This document shows, in pieces, positions 56,091 to 64,000 of a stretch of 64,000 bases of DNA. Under the pieces are notes generated by a model. It made no database searches, had not been told where the DNA came from, and saw only the letters and a list, made by a program, of their open reading frames with translations. The stretch comes from Deltaproteobacteria bacterium (GTDB lineage: Bacteria > Myxococcota_C > UBA6777). The DNA lies in the NCBI GenBank assembly GCA_006226375.1, contig SBHC01000003.1, positions 90,087-154,086 on the forward strand. The letters run 5' to 3'. The position numbers were made by a program, and so were the translations under genes. The first letter of the stretch is position 1, and the number at the start of each line of letters is the position of its first letter.

Positions 56091-57260
56091 TTACCGATAT
56101 GGAGAATTTGAGCATTGAGTACGACACAACCAGTTCCAATAAAAGACAAGGTCACGTCGTAACTTTTGAGGTTCAGCCTTCTGTATCGAACGTTTCCAGT
56201 CTCCAGTTACACCTTTCCATGTCTTGGAGTCTTGGGATTGGATGATTTTTGCAAGAGAGTGAATCGAGAGCCAGAAGGCCGAAGCGATTTCACGCTCTGT
56301 AGTGTTTAGGAAACTGGATTGAAGTCTTTCAAGAAGAGAGGACTTCAGGAGTTCCATCTGACTTCCAAACGCAGCATAGGCCTCTTGAAAGAAAATAGCC
56401 TCCTGCAAATAGGTATTGGATAAGAATCTAGCCCTCTCCATGAGTTGGTTCCATCGGCGCAACACTTGACGACCTTCCAACGATAACGTTTTTGCAATAC
56501 TTTTTTCAGTCTCTTCGTTCAACTTAAGTTCAAAGAGCCTTGCATCAACGGAGTCTCGAAAAACAGCCTCCAGCACCGAACGCTGCCACCGGTTTGTTTC
56601 TCTGCGTTGGACTGCTTCTTCAGGTTCCAAGATAGAAGAAGTAAACACCACACTCCCTGAGTGCTCTTGATCTTGCTGCTCAAGCTCTTGGGGGTCTGCG
56701 GTTTGTACCAATGTCTGGTTCGCGAGTGTTTGATTTGTTAGATTTTTAACAACTTCCACACAACGACGAATCCATAGCTTTAACATTTCTTTTGAAAAAC
56801 AAACCGACCCTACTTCTCCAGAGGAAAGATCGCAAGGAACAGATTCAAAAGTTCTCCACTCTCTTGCCAAGAGAATTGCATGCTCGACTTGTTTCGAACG
56901 GGAAAGCTCTGTTTGGTGAACACGAAGATATTCACGAGCCAATAAAAACAATTCTCCAAGTTCATAGGCTTGTTCTCTGAGTTCAGAACTTTGTTCAGGG
57001 ATGTAGCGTATTTGAATTTTTCGTCGTTCACGTTCTTTTGTTCTATCGAACCAAGCCTGACAGACAACCCAGGCCAAAAACGTCTTTCTCTGGAGAGCAC
57101 TTCTTTCTCCTATCAGATCCAGGTATTTCCTTGCAGGTCCGAGAACGTAGCCATGGCTTTCAATACTATCTTTGAACCTCTCATAAAAAAGTTTGCACCA
57201 GTCGTCATGATTCTCCAAGATGCTGTGTAGAAACGCCACATTCTTAGCATTCGACTTCAT
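56091..57260 (-). CDS. Divergent sigma-70-like (ECF-type) regulator
   Basis: 389 residues, longer than ECF sigma factors. Residues 55-80 (ALQRKTFLAWVVCQAWFDRT, then KERERRK) resemble region 2.3-2.4, where F-x-x-W-L, a helix and a basic turn recognise the -10. Residues 238-280 (DARLFELKLNEETEKSIAKT, RRWNQLMERAR) resemble the region 4 HTH. Between them is a long Gln/Glu-rich linker, and 110 residues follow. The match is weak and needs profile search. GGAAGG lies 9 bases before the ATG at 57260. It heads the island operon, followed by the DUF4384-like gene after 23 bp. Confidence 0.45.
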   Translation of the reverse strand: MKSNAKNVAFLHSILENHDDWCKLFYERFKDSIESHGYVLGPARKYLDLIGERSALQRKTFLAWVVCQAWFDRTKERERRKIQIRYIPEQSSELREQAYELGELFLLAREYLRVHQTELSRSKQVEHAILLAREWRTFESVPCDLSSGEVGSVCFSKEMLKLWIRRCVEVVKNLTNQTLANQTLVQTADPQELEQQDQEHSGSVVFTSSILEPEEAVQRRETNRWQRSVLEAVFRDSVDARLFELKLNEETEKSIAKTLSLEGRQVLRRWNQLMERARFLSNTYLQEAIFFQEAYAAFGSQMELLKSSLLERLQSSFLNTTEREIASAFWLSIHSLAKIIQSQDSKTWKGVTGDWKRSIQKAEPQKLRRDLVFYWNWLCRTQCSNSPYR

Positions 57261-57417
57261 ATGATGAGCCCTTCCTAAAAGAGGTTTGAGTGTAGCGAGC
57301 ACCCTCTTTTTGTTCCTGGGTATTACAGTTATATCGCAAGCATAAATCTAAAATCAACACCTACCACTCACTGCGAATACAATTACTGTGAAAGGCAGAT
57401 ATCGACACTGTCTGGAG

Positions 57418-57720
57418 TCAAGGATTAAGACACTTCCGAAACTTGCAATATTTTTTGCATTTGCAGGTTACCGAATGAGCATAATAGCAGAAATAAATAC
57501 CCGGCTTGATGCCGCATGAAACATGTGGTTTTAGTACTTTCTTAAAGTTCGACAAACAAATAGTTTTGCACCTTGCAGGTCGAAGAGTGGGACCCTTGTA
57601 TCTTTTCTTTTTGAGAGAGTACTTGTTTTTAGGTTTGCAGTGTTTTTTGGCCTCACACACATCGAACACGGAAGAACATAGAGCAACGACCAGACAACAC
57701 CAAAGCAACATTCTTTTCAT
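57418..57720 (-). CDS. Small secreted Lys/Cys-rich protein
   Basis: 100 residues. Signal peptide MKRMLLWCCLVVALCSSVFD, ending near CEA, then about 75 residues with nine cysteines and some 20 lysines (for example KKHCKPKNKYSLKKKRYKG and VTCKCKKYCKFRKC). Highly basic and cysteine-rich, like antimicrobial or toxin peptides, though that is only a resemblance. AAGGAG is 7 bases before the ATG. The motif TTGATCAGTTGG lies at 57801-57812. It precedes the sigma-like gene by 157 bp, on the same strand. Confidence 0.65.
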   Translation of the reverse strand: MKRMLLWCCLVVALCSSVFDVCEAKKHCKPKNKYSLKKKRYKGPTLRPARCKTICLSNFKKVLKPHVSCGIKPGIYFCYYAHSVTCKCKKYCKFRKCLNP

Positions 57721-57800
57721 GGAAGAACTCCTTATCGATTGGAAAACTGAAACATACCCATTTTCCGGGCTTACATATATCGGATAAGGAAACAACTTAT

Positions 57801-57812
57801 TTGATCAGTTGG
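57801..57812 (-). promoter_or_regulatory. Shared island motif TTGATCAGTTGG, copy 3
   Basis: Exact copy of the motif at 50917-50928, 81 bases upstream of the Lys/Cys-rich protein gene, same orientation relative to the gene. A stretch AATTTTTTTGG-like follows on the plus strand. Confidence 0.45.
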
Positions 57813-57889
57813 TTGAGATTTTTTTGGAACCAAAGTAGAAGAGAGAAAGAAACGGCGCATTGAAGTGTTCAGAATTACCCACCACACTC

Positions 57890-58624
57890 TCAAAAGGCGC
57901 GAACATCCTGCTCCGTCGCGGTCGTGGTGTTCCCCACCCCTGCGTCCAGCTGACGGGAAACCATCACAGAGAACTCCTCAGCAAAGTGTTGCAGGCGTGT
58001 CTCAAAGCTAGCAATCTCAGCGTAGATCTTGTTGTAGGCAATCACCGCCGGAATCGCGGCGATAAGTCCAAACGCCGTGGTCGAAAGAGAAGTCGCAATC
58101 CCTGGAGCAATAGCGGCCAGGCTGGAGTTTTGTGAGCTACTCATTGCGGCGAAACTTTGCATAATGCCCCACACCGTCCCAAACAATCCAACCATAGGAG
58201 AGACCGAGCCTGTGGTCGCCAGGAACCCCATGCGGATCTCCATCTTGTTACTCTCGCGGTCCAACGTAACACGCATGACTTGGTTAATACGTTGCAACGT
58301 GGACTCGATCTTGTCGGCGGGAACGACGGTTTGGTCCTCAGGAAGCGAGAGTTTCCACTCTTGCATGGCCGCCACAAACAAGGCTCCCATTGGGTCACGG
58401 GGCTTGTTGTCCAAAGCATCAAACAAATCATCCAAAGAAGCGCTGTTCTTGAACCGCTTCTCAAACACAGCGGTAAACTTTCTGACCCGGCGCAGCATCG
58501 AGACTTTGTTGATGATAATCGCCCACGACCACACAGAAGCCAGGATAATCAGGATGGTGATAGCCTGGACAAACAAATCCGCGTGACCAAACAAACCAAA
58601 GATGGAAAACGTGCTGGCGAGCAT
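57890..58624 (-). CDS. tolQ: TolQ/ExbB/MotA-family proton channel protein
   Basis: 244 residues. Three transmembrane helices: near 13-40, and the conserved pair around VSPMVGLFGTVWGIMQSF and APGIATSLSTTAFGLIAAIP. The segment with ATTGSVSPMVGLFGTVWG carries the family's proton-path residues. As a TolQ/ExbB subunit it would energise an envelope partner through TolR/ExbD. No TolR or ExbD lies downstream in this window; the next gene is the island peptide. AAGGAG is 9 bases before the ATG at 58624, which avoids an odd 35-residue extension. tolQ rather than exbB is a best guess. Confidence 0.82.
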   Translation of the reverse strand: MLASTFSIFGLFGHADLFVQAITILIILASVWSWAIIINKVSMLRRVRKFTAVFEKRFKNSASLDDLFDALDNKPRDPMGALFVAAMQEWKLSLPEDQTVVPADKIESTLQRINQVMRVTLDRESNKMEIRMGFLATTGSVSPMVGLFGTVWGIMQSFAAMSSSQNSSLAAIAPGIATSLSTTAFGLIAAIPAVIAYNKIYAEIASFETRLQHFAEEFSVMVSRQLDAGVGNTTTATEQDVRAF

Positions 58625-58811
58625 ACCAACTGGCTCCTTGCTGTATGTGACTGGCGAAGAACATGCACCATGTCCTTTTTGGTGCAAGAACGAATGTGTC
58701 TCCCACCACGCATCAGGAACACAGACCATTCACAGATGACACCTGCATTGGAAAGGCCTGCACCGCAGTCACTTCTACCAACTCCACCGCAAAAAAATCA
58801 AAATAAGAGCT

Positions 58812-59648
58812 TTAGCTTGATGGCTCGACGGGAACATGCTCACGTAGGAACTCCAACAAGGTAGCGTTGAAGTATCCTGGATTGTCCTGGTTGGCCAAGT
58901 GTCCAGCCCCAGGAATGACTTCGTAGCGACATCGCGGTTCACGAGCAGCCCAGGCCGGCGCACGCCGAGGATAGACGCCCCGGTTGGCCTTGTCCAAGGC
59001 TCCGTGGGTCAACAGAAACGGAACAGGTATCGTGTACAAAGAATCGTAGGCAGGCGACGTTAAACAATCGAGCCCAGCCAAGATCACAGCGATGTATTCG
59101 TCGCGGTTAAGCAGCTCTGTCGCATCGTAGGCGTACTGGGTGACGTCTTCTTTGGTGCTGATATGAACCACCGTTTGTTTGCGGAAACCTTCCACAGACA
59201 TGAGTCCCAGCATAAACGGAACAATCTTAGCCATCACCGCCATAAACCGGGAAGGTTTGTCGGTTCGACTGGTGCTCCCAATCACAACGAGAGCTTTCAC
59301 ACGCTCGGGGTGTTTGTAGGTAAATTCTTGGGCGATGTAACCACCAAACGAATGCCCCACCAGAGTGACCTTGTCTTCACCCAATGTGTCCAGCAGCGCG
59401 AGCAGGTCGTCGGTGGCCGCTTCCAAAGAAAAGGAGCTTCGCATCGGCTTGGAGCGACCGTGACCTCGCAAGTCCCATGTCAGCACACGGTACCCGGCCT
59501 CAACCAAGGGCTCAAGCTGGGGCGTAAACATTCGATGGTCGAGGGCCGCGCCGTGAATGCACACCACCAACGGACCTGTGTCTGGACCGGATTTCCAGTA
59601 TCGGATCCGGGCTCCATGATGTTTGAAGCTATCACCTCGGGTGTTCAT
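58812..59648 (-). CDS. Alpha/beta hydrolase
   Basis: 278 residues, cytoplasmic. The nucleophile elbow GHSFGG has Ser100; the oxyanion-hole HG is at IHGAALDH; the final Asp and His lie in HGALDKANRG and PGAGHLANQDNP. The pattern fits esterase, lactonase or haloperoxidase-type hydrolases; substrate unknown. It follows the P450 gene by 57 bp, which might mean a shared pathway, but the two could also be separate. The end lies 187 bp before tolQ. Confidence 0.9.
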   Translation of the reverse strand: MNTRGDSFKHHGARIRYWKSGPDTGPLVVCIHGAALDHRMFTPQLEPLVEAGYRVLTWDLRGHGRSKPMRSSFSLEAATDDLLALLDTLGEDKVTLVGHSFGGYIAQEFTYKHPERVKALVVIGSTSRTDKPSRFMAVMAKIVPFMLGLMSVEGFRKQTVVHISTKEDVTQYAYDATELLNRDEYIAVILAGLDCLTSPAYDSLYTIPVPFLLTHGALDKANRGVYPRRAPAWAAREPRCRYEVIPGAGHLANQDNPGYFNATLLEFLREHVPVEPSS

Positions 59649-59705
59649 CGTCTTCTATGTTCTCACAAAGCGAGTGGTCGGAGATCGCATGGGTTGACTT
59701 CCCTA

Positions 59706-61091
59706 TTATGCAACAAACGAAGTCCGAGGGGAAAGGGAAAGCTGAATCCCATGCTTGGGTCGCAACGTAATGAGCATCTCTTTTTCGATGGGATGTCCCG
59801 GCTTAAGTTGGAAACGAAACGCCCGACAAAGAAGGGCCAGCGCAATCTGCGTTTCCATCATCGCAAAGTGATTGCCGATGCATTGCCGCGGTCCACCTCC
59901 AAACGGAAAGTACGCGTACCGATGACGCCCTTTGGCTCGCTCAGGGGCAAATCGCTCAGGGTCGAAGGCTTCAGGATCGTCCCAAAAATCCGGATGCCTG
60001 TGTGTCATGTAGGGGCTGATCACCACCACCGACTTCTTGGGCACAACAAAGCCACCGATGTTGTCGTCGTCCACCACGGCTCGATCCATAATCCAGGCCG
60101 GAGGAAACAAACGCATCGACTCTTGCAACACCTGCTTGGTGTAGACAAGAGAAGGCAAGTCCTCGGATGTGGGTGCACGATCGCCCAGCACACGCTGTGC
60201 TTCGTCAGCCACACGGTCGGCCACTTCAGGATGCTGCGACAGCAGAGACAACGTCCAGGAGAGCTGGTTGCCTGTGGTCTCATGACCCGCCAGGAGCAAC
60301 GTCATCACTTCGTCGCGGATCTGTTCGTCGCTCATTCCTTCGCCAGTGTCCGCGTCGCGCAGCTCCATCAACATCGCCAGCAGGTCATGATGGGTTTCAG
60401 AGTCCTGACGTCGTTCCTGGACAAGCTCACGAACAATCTGGTCCAACGTCGCGATCGCCCAGCGGTACTTACGAAAGCGCGGAAGCGGTGTCCATTCAGG
60501 CCAAGGCACCAACGAGTTTACGCGTTCGTTGAAAGCAGCCTGGGCAAAGGTCAGCGCCTCACCGATCAAGTCGGCCTTTTCTTCCACGTTGGTTTCAAAC
60601 AGCGAGCGACCTGCGACCAGCAAAGCGAAGCGCATCATATCCTCGACAATGTCGAAGGGTTCGCCTCCTGCGTGTCGTTGCCAACGCTGCACAAGAGTGT
60701 CAGCCTCTTCGGCCATAATCCAGGCCAGGGTGTCCAGACGTTTGCGGTGAAACGCGGGCTGAATCAGCCGACGTTGCTTGAGCCAAAAGTCCCCATCGCT
60801 GGTGAGCAAACCCTCTCCCAGCAAACGCTTCATCTGGTCGTAGAAGGAGCTGCGGCAGAAGTTACGATGCCGGGCTTGAAGGATGTGCTGGACGTGATCC
60901 GGATGACGGAAGAAATGCAGAACAATCGGGCCAAACCGATACCGCGCCACATCACCGTAGGCTTCGGTCGACTCCGTCAAGAACTGAATCATATCCTGAC
61001 GGATACGCCGAACTGTACGGAACGCATGGTACCAGGGAGGTCCAGGTGCTATGTTGGAAGTGGCCTGGGTTTGCGTCAATGTCTCACTCAT
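59706..61091 (-). CDS. Cytochrome P450
   Basis: 461 residues. The haem loop FPFGGGPRQCIG has axial Cys404; the I-helix oxygen-activation motif AGHETT is at about 270; ExxR is in LQESMRLFPP; PERF is present. No membrane anchor, so soluble, needing separate ferredoxin and reductase. The sequence looks like the CYP102/CYP4-like bacterial fatty acid or alkane type, but the substrate is open. AAGGAGG precedes the ATG. It is followed by the alpha/beta hydrolase and preceded by the amidohydrolase-like gene at 46 bp. Confidence 0.95.
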   Translation of the reverse strand: MSETLTQTQATSNIAPGPPWYHAFRTVRRIRQDMIQFLTESTEAYGDVARYRFGPIVLHFFRHPDHVQHILQARHRNFCRSSFYDQMKRLLGEGLLTSDGDFWLKQRRLIQPAFHRKRLDTLAWIMAEEADTLVQRWQRHAGGEPFDIVEDMMRFALLVAGRSLFETNVEEKADLIGEALTFAQAAFNERVNSLVPWPEWTPLPRFRKYRWAIATLDQIVRELVQERRQDSETHHDLLAMLMELRDADTGEGMSDEQIRDEVMTLLLAGHETTGNQLSWTLSLLSQHPEVADRVADEAQRVLGDRAPTSEDLPSLVYTKQVLQESMRLFPPAWIMDRAVVDDDNIGGFVVPKKSVVVISPYMTHRHPDFWDDPEAFDPERFAPERAKGRHRYAYFPFGGGPRQCIGNHFAMMETQIALALLCRAFRFQLKPGHPIEKEMLITLRPKHGIQLSLSPRTSFVA

Positions 61092-61137
61092 CGCAGCCTC
61101 CTTGGTCCTCGCCTGTATTGAGCGTATTTGTATGTTC

Positions 61138-62388
61138 CTAGATACCTTGCTCTACATCTTCGCAGCGGTCTTCCCGGATGTAACGAATCAACGCTTTGGC
61201 GAGAACGTCGGCCACTTTCTTGGCGTTTTCCGGCTTGGGTCGGATAGGCTTGCGACACTCATCATCAGCAAACTCCCACACATAGTCTTTGCGGACTTCA
61301 ATCCCCAGACAGCTCGGACGATCGGTGGAGCGACGGTACTCTTTGACCAATTCGTCTTCGTTGTGATGAAGGTAGTCACGAATTCGTTCATACGCCTGAC
61401 GAGACTCTGCATACAGCGCCTCTTCTCCTTCTGGTGCGCGGCGAAACATGTGCAGATAGCTGCGCAAGTTTTCACTCTCTGCGGAGCGCAGGTTGGTGTC
61501 CGTCAGCATCGCCCATACACGTTGGTACGAAAGACTTTCCTGGGTTGCAGGAAGCTCAGCCTCGAACTTTCGTTGGAGATGGTGGAAGAACAACCAGACC
61601 TGGGCGCGGACTTCTGTGCTTCCGCTGGGCAACAGGTACGGGTAGTTGTCTGCGGAAGGAAAGCCTGCTCGCTCCAACATCAACGCCAGACGATGGGTGA
61701 GTCGACGGTCCGCGGTGTACTCTCCCAACACGGGAGGAAAGATCGGGTCGAAGAAGTCCACAGGCATCGTCGAGTGAAGCTGGTACGACATTGGTCGGTT
61801 GATGACACTGGTCAGAGGTCGCTCGGTTCCAGCGTCGTTGTATCGATCGTAGGTGTGGATGGAGAACTTGATCATCTTGCTCGCAACAATCGGCTCGATC
61901 TTCTGCGAGATAACATCGTAGTAGTTTTCCAACAGATACTTTTTCAGGTCGTAGTTCAGCAGGTAGGAGAAGGGGTAGTTGATGGCGAAACGATCGAGGT
62001 GGTGAGCCTTCAACTTGGTGTGCCCAGGAAATCGGCCAAAGTCCATCAACACACGTGCGATGGTGATACGATGGTAGCCTTCACACCGATAGCCGTGCCG
62101 GTTCAACGCCTGGACCAACGCCGTCGCGACAAGATCCGAGCCCCAATCCCGCTCGCGCACGTAATCGAAGTCGAACTCGGCCATTTTCTTTGGGTTGTCG
62201 CCCCACTCCTGGACCAACGCATCCCAAAACGGCCGCGGGATCGTGGCTCCGTCGTGGACCGTGTCGATCATCAAGCTGCCTTGAAAGTGGTCGGGGATGT
62301 CGACATTTTCGCCGACTTCAGGGGCAGGAACAAACTCCAACGGCTCAACCGGCTCGTCGCAGATGTAGTAGCTCTTCATCCAATCCAT
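61138..62388 (-). CDS. N-formylglutamate amidohydrolase-like protein
   Basis: 416 residues. The FGase-type fold is suggested by DTVHDGATIP, the acidic motif after it (EFDFDYVRERDWG), FSIHTYDR and CLGIEVRKDYVW, which correspond to metal-binding and substrate positions in N-formylglutamate and related amidohydrolases. It is longer than typical FGase (about 270), with a helical insert. Start at 62388 (AAGGG upstream) preferred to a TTG at 62415. The promoter at 62478-62506 and the hairpin at 62452-62470 lie before it. Substrate uncertain. Confidence 0.6.
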   Translation of the reverse strand: MDWMKSYYICDEPVEPLEFVPAPEVGENVDIPDHFQGSLMIDTVHDGATIPRPFWDALVQEWGDNPKKMAEFDFDYVRERDWGSDLVATALVQALNRHGYRCEGYHRITIARVLMDFGRFPGHTKLKAHHLDRFAINYPFSYLLNYDLKKYLLENYYDVISQKIEPIVASKMIKFSIHTYDRYNDAGTERPLTSVINRPMSYQLHSTMPVDFFDPIFPPVLGEYTADRRLTHRLALMLERAGFPSADNYPYLLPSGSTEVRAQVWLFFHHLQRKFEAELPATQESLSYQRVWAMLTDTNLRSAESENLRSYLHMFRRAPEGEEALYAESRQAYERIRDYLHHNEDELVKEYRRSTDRPSCLGIEVRKDYVWEFADDECRKPIRPKPENAKKVADVLAKALIRYIREDRCEDVEQGI

Positions 62389-62451
62389 CGATGATGTACC
62401 CTTGTCAGCTCCCAAGAAGCCAACGATTCGCGTGAAAGGAAAAAGGGAAGA

Positions 62452-62470
62452 CCGCGCAGAGACCGCGCGG
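62452..62470 (-). terminator. GC-rich hairpin between NHL protein and amidohydrolase genes
   Basis: CCGCGC-(7)-GCGCGG is a perfect 6-bp stem; on the minus strand it is followed by TCTTCCCTTTTTCC. It could end the NHL transcript or form the start of the amidohydrolase leader. An 8-base direct repeat GACCGCGC is inside. Confidence 0.45.
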
Positions 62471-62477
62471 ACCGTCC

Positions 62478-62506
62478 ACTATACTCCTTCCCTCACAACT
62501 CGTCTA
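62478..62506 (-). promoter_or_regulatory. Possible promoter for the amidohydrolase-like gene
   Basis: TAGACG (-35), 17 bases, TATAGT (-10) on the minus strand. The -10 context TATAGTGG is identical to that of murC. Confidence 0.38.
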
Positions 62507-62542
62507 CGCTTCAAAGTCGGCCGGGCCAACACACCATCTGGA

Positions 62543-64000
62543 TTATTTGAGAATTAGCTTGCGGATGCAGTGGTTGCCGAAGTCAGCAATGTAGAGATTG
62601 CCGGTGGCATCAAAGGTAAGACGCATGGGCCGGAAGAACTTCGCGGAGAGAGCCTTTCCATCGGCGTAACCGCTAGTTTGGCAGGTGCCTGCAACGGTCG
62701 AGACAACCCCTTGCGGGGTAATCATTCGGATGCAGTGGTTGCTGGTGTCGCTGACATACAGATTGCCCGCCACATCCACCGCCAGACCGACAGGGTTCTG
62801 GAACTCAGCTTGTGCACCCGAGCCATCTTTGTAGCCGGGGTTTCCACCTGCAAACGTCGTAACCATCGCCTGACCAATATCAATCTTCCGAATCAACGAG
62901 TTGCCCGTGTCAGCCACATAGATGATGGAGTCGGCAAACACGGCAACGTCCGCAGGGAAGTTGAAGGTAGCGTTGGAAGGACGGCCGTTGGTTTGACCGC
63001 GATTTCCGTTGCCCGCCTCGGTCACAGCAAAGCCGTTGCGATCGACCGAGCGAATCCGCTGGTTGACGTTGTCGGCGACGGCCAACGAGTTGTTCTTGAG
63101 CACCTCAATGCCGCGCGGGCTGTTGTATTTGGCGACGTTGGCAGCGCCGTTCGAGAAGCCAGGACTCAAGCGGCCCGCTTCACCCGAGAACGTCGAGACA
63201 TTCCAGGTTTTGTCGATGCGTCGAATGACCTTGTTCCCTACGTCTGCGACAAAGATGTTGCCAAACTCATCGGGACCTGTGATGTCTTCGGGAAGCCAAA
63301 ACTTCGACTGCGCGAGGGAGCCGTTGGTGTAACCACTCTGTCCTTGGGTGTCGCCGGCCCAGGTTGTCACCTGGTTGGTGCTGAGATCCAGTCGTCGGAT
63401 CTGGTTGTTGCCAAAGTCAGCGATCAACAACGACTCTTCGGTTTTTTTGGTGACAGGATTGTCCAACATCACCCACAGCGCAGTGTAGGGGCTGGAGAAC
63501 TTGGCCTGGAGCGCCGCTCCGTTGGACAGGCCGCTGGAGAGGCAGGTTCCTGCGATTGTCACAACGCATCCAATCGCGCCGTTGTCGAGCTGGCCGTCAC
63601 AGTCGTCGTCTTTTCCGTTGCAGACCTCGATCGAGGGGCTCTTGCCAGTACACACCAACACCCCGGCTGTGCAAGCGGTGTAGGTCCCCTGCTGGCACTC
63701 CCCTTTGAGCGACGAGTTTACACAAGCCTGGCCTTTTTTGGCGAAGCCATCATCGACCTTTCCGTTGCAGTCGTCGTCCAGCCCGTTGCACACTTCCTGG
63801 TTGGTTTGGATGACCTTGCAGAACGAGACGCCCTGCTCGCACACGACCTTACCGTCCCCACAGATCGAAGCACACTTTGGCTGGGGGAGGCCATCGTCGA
63901 CGGTCCCGTTGCAGTCGTCGTCCAGCCCGTTGCAGCTTTCTTTCTTGGGTTGGGGCGCGGTGCAGTTGATCCATGAGCCCTGGTTGCACGACTCGTACCC
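62543..64000 (-). CDS. Secreted NHL-repeat protein with CNGLDDDCNG-type motifs, 5' end outside window
   Basis: The last 485 residues are in the window; the frame is open to the edge. The N-terminal visible part has three MopE-like motifs (CNGLDDDCNGTVDDG and two relatives) spaced by CxxxxC modules (ICGDGKVVCEQG), as in myxobacterial surface proteins that bind metal. The rest is an NHL beta-propeller: about six repeats of the type SIIYVADTGNSLIRKID and LYVSDTSNHCIRMI, with clear period. It is likely exported, though the signal is not visible. It ends 155 bp before the amidohydrolase gene, with a GC-rich hairpin between. Confidence 0.85.
   Translation of the reverse strand, partial: GYESCNQGSWINCTAPQPKKESCNGLDDDCNGTVDDGLPQPKCASICGDGKVVCEQGVSFCKVIQTNQEVCNGLDDDCNGKVDDGFAKKGQACVNSSLKGECQQGTYTACTAGVLVCTGKSPSIEVCNGKDDDCDGQLDNGAIGCVVTIAGTCLSSGLSNGAALQAKFSSPYTALWVMLDNPVTKKTEESLLIADFGNNQIRRLDLSTNQVTTWAGDTQGQSGYTNGSLAQSKFWLPEDITGPDEFGNIFVADVGNKVIRRIDKTWNVSTFSGEAGRLSPGFSNGAANVAKYNSPRGIEVLKNNSLAVADNVNQRIRSVDRNGFAVTEAGNGNRGQTNGRPSNATFNFPADVAVFADSIIYVADTGNSLIRKIDIGQAMVTTFAGGNPGYKDGSGAQAEFQNPVGLAVDVAGNLYVSDTSNHCIRMITPQGVVSTVAGTCQTSGYADGKALSAKFFRPMRLTFDATGNLYIADFGNHCIRKLILK

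Noticed and set aside
59163..61121. 652-residue plus-strand frame
   Set aside because: It is antisense to the alpha/beta hydrolase and the P450, both with full catalytic motifs.
61051..62394. 447-residue plus-strand frame
   Set aside because: Antisense shadow of the amidohydrolase-like gene; no recognisable domain.
62570..63976. 468-residue plus-strand frame
   Set aside because: Antisense shadow of the NHL-repeat protein, whose frame is periodic and Cys-motif bearing.

Overview
The window reads as chromosomal DNA of a Myxococcota-like bacterium (Myxococcota, Bradymonadota or a related former deltaproteobacterial lineage). The reasons are five large multidomain signalling proteins, four of them serine/threonine kinases with different partner domains, plus secreted proteins with CxxxxDC-type four-cysteine modules, CNGLDDDCNG metal-binding-type motifs, DUF885, PEGA and formylglycine-enzyme-type domains, and FAN1. 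This assignment is an inference from gene content; there is no rRNA or tRNA in the window.

Positions 1-10.3 kb hold a leftward run: a truncated DUF1772 membrane protein, an NmrA-type oxidoreductase and their AraC-type regulator with a visible tandem operator; a periplasmic-type transglutaminase; a ClpB-like double AAA ATPase whose first ATPase site is degenerate; a DUF1844 protein; a small unknown protein; a zinc-ribbon/PEGA Ser/Thr kinase; and an MBL hydrolase. 10.6-16.7 kb carries a second Ser/Thr kinase with a membrane partner, a multidomain c-type cytochrome and a lipoprotein. 16.8-28.3 kb is mostly housekeeping: htpG, a DUF885 peptidase, a FAN1-type nuclease, a fatty acid hydroxylase, an RNase Z-like MBL protein coupled to murC, and a tetratricopeptide-like membrane protein. 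28.4-30.1 kb has a recA homologue broken by one extra G in an eight-G run, followed by a patch with unusual codon choice. 30.1-41.4 kb carries three very large signalling or secreted proteins: a kinase/ATPase/GAF/histidine kinase fusion, a WD40 lipoprotein with cysteine modules, and a kinase/PEGA/FGE fusion. An RRM RNA-binding protein and an SDR follow.

The most unusual region is a visibly AT-richer island at about 43.65-57.75 kb, entirely leftward. It encodes, in transcription order, a small Lys/Cys-rich secreted protein, a divergent sigma-factor-like protein, a DUF4384-like protein, a secreted 'CDPII.RQKY' protein, a caspase-STAND-transmembrane receptor with a disulfide-type Sel1 tail, two more CDPII.RQKY proteins (one with YadA-head-like repeats), two MACPF-like secreted proteins (one fused to leucine-rich and RCC1 repeats), and a further Cys-rich exported protein. 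A 12-base motif, TTGATCAGTTGG, recurs upstream of three of the exported-protein genes. I infer a regulated envelope or secreted effector system with a caspase-like switch; whether it serves defence, predation or self-killing cannot be decided from sequence alone.

After the island come tolQ, an alpha/beta hydrolase, a cytochrome P450, an N-formylglutamate amidohydrolase-like protein, and the 3' part of an NHL-repeat secreted protein cut by the window edge.
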